NCBI GenBank assembly: GCA_013400975.1
Contig: WBMZ01000207.1
Location: 103,708-167,707, forward strand
DNA length: 64,000 nucleotides
Reading direction: 5' to 3'
Origin: Atrichornis clamosus
Lineage: Eukaryota; Chordata; Aves; Passeriformes; Menuridae
Under the pieces are notes generated by a model, which saw only the letters and a list, made by a program, of their open reading frames with translations, was not told the DNA's origin and made no database searches. Of the stretch, positions 60,561-64,000 are shown piece by piece. Both the position numbers and the translations under genes were made by a program. Each line of letters starts with the position of its first letter. Position 1 is the first letter of the stretch.

Positions 60561-62429
60561 GGGTCAGCAGCAGGGACATGCCCCAGCTCAGACACCATAG
60601 CCTGATCTGATTCCTCTTCCCTATCCCAACAAAATTCCATTCTGCAGCCTGGTTTTGTGTCTAAGAGCTGGGAAAGGAGCAGGAACACCGAGCTCCGAGA
60701 GCATCCCCAGGCACATGGATCCCTCTGGTCCCTCTGCTCCTGGGAATGTGGGGCATCGCCCTCGGCCCTGCTGCCCTGCTGGAGGCACATTCCCTCTTCT
60801 TCCCGGCCACTTCCATGCCGTGGTTGGGATATTTTCCCACTGGGAGAGCCTAACAAGGCACAGGGATTGCACCCGAGGGCTTCCATGTGTTGGTGCGTTA
60901 GGATTTGTCACAAAAACACTTAAAATTGGAATTTTGGAGGGGTTTTTTGTTTATTCCAAGACCTGCCAGTTCTGTTTCAATTTCCCCTGGAGTGGTGTTG
61001 AAAAAAATCTCTGGGATTATACAGGAATGATCACATTGGAAATGCCCCAAAAGTAAATCCTTCTTGGGTTGTAGCGGAGTTGTTTGGCAGGAGGTCACAG
61101 CAGCAAGAAAACATTCCAAGGGAATTCCCAAGTGTGCTTCCAGGGCCTCCCTGGAGATCTGCGGGATCTGCAACCCACTTGCAAGGGACTGGGGTTTTTC
61201 CCCCTCGAAAATTCAAAGTTTGGCAATAATTTCAGGTTTTTTTCCCCCAAGAAAACGGAAAGTGTACTGATAATTATCGAAATTAACGAACAAGGAGATT
61301 AATTGTCATTTTGGACAACTGACCTTTTGAAAAAACACTGAGTTGTTCATGTTTGTAGATAAATATTGTTGACTGAGCTCTTCCCTGCTTCCAATTAATT
61401 GCCAGGTAATAAATTGATGTTAAACATTCTTGTCTCTTGTTTGTCGGGAGAGAAAAATGAAGTTTTGAACCATTTTCAGACTTTTTTTGTGCTGCTCAGA
61501 GAAGTCAAGGGAAGATTTACTTTACCTCAGGGAATAAATCCAGCAGAAGCGCTGGAGAAATGAAGATTTCTTGTAATTCCTGTGGGCTTTTCCAGGATGG
61601 AAACTGGATATCACTTTCCCGTTCCTACGTTCAGGTGACATTCCTGCTCTCTTTTAAGCGAAAAGCGCATTTTTTTCCAGCAAAAAAATCCAATCCATCA
61701 TAAAGTAGTTATGATCCATCCCATATTCCGTGAGGCTGCTGCTGTTGGGATTCTCCCAGCATTTAGGAAGTTTTTCCCTGGGTACTTGAGGGCTTCCAGG
61801 ACATCTCCAGGAGTTCAAAGCCCCTCTCGCTGCCTCTTCGTGGAGTGATGGGTCTGACTCATCTCCAGCTTAGTCATCCCTAATATTGAAACATCCTTCA
61901 AGGGAAGGAGATCTTGGAAAACTTTCCACTCCTGGCAACTCCCACAACAAAGGCTCGAGTCAATAGATCCAACACAAAAATGCTAACAGAAAAGAATTCC
62001 AAGTTTTGTTTGGCAAATCACATCCCAGCTGTGAGGAGAAAGGTCAATCCCTTCCCTGACAGCAGAGCCAGGACAGCCAAAATCATGGATCAGGTGCTGC
62101 ATCCTTGGATCAGAGCTTCCCCTCTCCATAATTTACCCTCACTAGGAATCCTTGATGAGTTTTCCATCCATTCCCTCGCGCTCCTCAAATCCCTGAGGGT
62201 GAAGTTTGGAGTGAGGCACGGGAAGGGAGCAGGAATTGGGGATGGGTGGGATGAGCTCATCCGACTTGGGAGCAAAGGAAGCAGCTGCTGCAGGGATTCC
62301 CTCCAGAGGCCTGGCCTGATGCATCCCTGGATTTCTGCTGTGTGGCACTGCCCAAGGTGGTTCCTTCCAGCCCTGTGCCAGCCTGGCAGGAGCCTGGTGG
62401 AGTGAAGAACATCCTGGATGCGGCTCCAA

Positions 62430-62901
62430 CATGGATTCATGGAATGGTTCAGGCTGGAAGGGACCTCAGCGCCCATCCAGTGCCACCCCTGCCATGGGCA
62501 GGGACACCTCCCACTATCCCAGGGTGCTCCAAGCCCCGTCCAGCCTGGCCTTGGACACTTCCAGGGATCCAGGGGCAGCCACAGCTTCTCTGGGCACCCT
62601 GTGCCAGGGCCTCCCCACCCTCACAGCCAGGAATTCCTTCCCAATATCCCATCTAAACCTACTCCCTTTCAGTTTAAAGCCATTCCCTGTGTCCTGTCCC
62701 TCCATCCCTTGCCCCAAGTCCCTCTCCAGCTCTCCTGGAGCCCTTTTAGGCCCTGGAAGGGGCTCTGAGCTCTCCCTGGAGCCTTCCCTTCTCCAAGTGA
62801 GCACCCCCAGCTCTCCCAGCCTGGCTCCAGAGGGGCTCCAGCCCTGGGAGCAGCTCCGTGGCCTCCTCTGGAATCACTCCAGCAGCTCCACATCCTCCTG
62901 A
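62430..62901 (-). mobile_element. Long CR1 LINE 3' fragment, reverse orientation
   Basis: A 470-base copy: 'catggaatggttcaggctgg', 'ccatgggcagggacacctcc', 'ggcaccctgtgccagggcct', 'gtcctgtccctccatccctt', 'agcacccccagctctcccag', 'cactccagcagctccacatc'. It is nearly the mirror of the 55.15 kb copy. Confidence 0.95.
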
Positions 62902-64000
62902 TCTCATATTCCTGGTCTCTGCAGCTTTAAAATGGAGCTATTTTGACTCCAATCCTTTCCCCAGGATGTGTGGAAGTGGGATTTGTACTACTCCATCTGC
63001 TACCTGAGGAGGAGGACGGGAAATGCGCTTTAATAAGGAGAACTTTGGGAAGACAAGCATATGCACTTCCCAATTTGATTGATTCTTTTTTAATAGTGTG
63101 GAGCTCTCAAAGTGGAGCTGAAAGCTTTATGATTCCCAGGAAAAAGGCACAGGGAACATCTCTTTAATTGGACCTGAACAAGATGATGTTCATGTAAAAC
63201 AGGGAGCACTGAAATAGCTTCCCGTGGTAGGTTCTCCATCAGTGGAGTTTTACAGGAGTTCTTCCCTCTTAAATCAACGATTTAGGATGAAAATCCGGGC
63301 AATTTTGGGGCTGGCTTTTAAAATGTAACGGGATTGTATAAATTTGGGAATATATGGAACAACTGGGGACTTCCAGCACGGTTACAAAACTCTCACACTG
63401 AGTTATTTTTATTCCTTATCCATGTGGAGTGAAGTGTAGTTATAGGGAGGGGGTTTGGAAACAGAGCAGATCCCTTGGGAATATTTATTTGCCACTTGTA
63501 GCCATAATTTTTCCCCGGATCCACCTTTGGATGGCAGGTCACACACTGGGAATCACCCTTCTGATTCCTCTACTTCCCACCTCGAAGTTTCCAGGTTTTT
63601 TGCTTCCCTTTTTTTGGCTTTCGCCCAGAAATTTCAGAGCTTCTTGAAAGACTTTCGACCAAATTTTTAATTAAGTGCAAATAATGCGGAAGGGTTTATT
63701 TTAATTGAGATTTTAAGAATTCCTGCACTGTCCGTTCCAGGCGTAGGGAAACGGTTCTACAAAATACAGGTTTTATCTTTTCACAACAAATGTGAAAGAC
63801 ATGTTTTCATTGACTTTGTATTTTTAACATTTTTCCAAATTTCTTACATTTACGGAAAGGTTCCTAAGTTCCAGCCATGGGGTTTGGGAGTTTTCCTGGT
63901 GGGAGGAAGAGTTTTTTCCCAAAGAAGTCTGTAAATGTATAGGATAATAATTAGGTGGGTAATTTCTTATATAAGTGACATATATATACATATATATAAA

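Larger units (their letters stand above)
35365..64000 (+). other. PDE4B intron after the B3 exon, to the window end
   Basis: No further PDE4B exon was found. Searches by eye for the shared exon (Phe-Asp-Val-Glu-Asn, Arg-Arg-Glu-Ser-Phe-Leu-Tyr), UCR2, the catalytic domain and the PDE4B2 start gave nothing. 36000-38640, 38770-40970, 41250-41610, 41670-42850, 43210-43700, 43790-45480, 50640-51230, 51490-54190, 55700-57340, 58490-59850 and 60560-62420 hold no feature I can identify. 62902-64000 is AT-rich and unremarkable, ending in a short TATA-rich run. Confidence 0.8.

Noticed and set aside
1..64000. tRNA, rRNA, microRNA or an independent second gene
   Set aside because: No tRNA boxes, rRNA stretches, known microRNA or coding exons of another gene were recognised on either strand. 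A covariance-model scan would be the decisive test.

Overview
This window looks like avian nuclear DNA, most likely from a songbird. It holds about thirty fragments of CR1, the dominant LINE family of birds, on both strands. The rest is intronic sequence rich in minisatellites, with only three coding exons. Nothing bacterial, viral or plasmid-like was recognised. The species call is inferred from repeat content and was not tested.

All coding sequence belongs to one plus-strand gene, PDE4B (cAMP-specific 3',5'-phosphodiesterase 4B). Two of its alternative 5' ends are present. The long PDE4B1 N-terminus is encoded by a leader/start exon (16536-16647, ATG at 16606) and a second exon (18330-18565). 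The separate PDE4B3 first exon (coding 35129-35364) lies in a GC- and CpG-rich promoter region (about 34500-35600). The B1 second exon and the B3 exon both end in the same split codon (TG| before a GT donor). Either can therefore be joined in frame to the same downstream exon, which in this family starts by completing a Cys codon followed by Phe-Asp. That common exon, the UCR1/UCR2 regions and the catalytic domain are not in the window. The rest of 35.4-64 kb reads as the intron leading to them.

Layout: 1-16.5 kb is intron or upstream sequence with CR1 tails, a GC-rich hairpin at 4.13 kb and a cluster of tandem repeats. These repeats are a 22-bp unit at 4.4 kb, perfect (ATCCC)15 at 11.45 kb, a 22-bp unit at 12.5 kb, a degenerate telomere-like array at 13.3-13.9 kb and a 22-bp array at 15.3-15.8 kb. 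16.5-18.6 kb holds the B1 exons. 18.6-34.5 kb is intron with an 81-bp fourfold repeat, a 27-bp array, a 21-bp G/T array and several CR1s. 34.5-35.9 kb is the B3 promoter and exon, followed by a 21-bp minisatellite. 36-64 kb is intron, including a quiet AT-rich stretch at 46.3-50.3 kb that may contain conserved non-coding sequence and a GC-rich island at about 59.86-60.55 kb that could be another promoter.

I found no clearly new biological system. The most useful observations are the paired alternative first exons with matching splice phase, the divergent B1-specific exon, inverted CR1s flanking the B1 exons, the unusual telomere-like satellite, and the repeated appearance of tandem repeats with a unit of about 22 bp.
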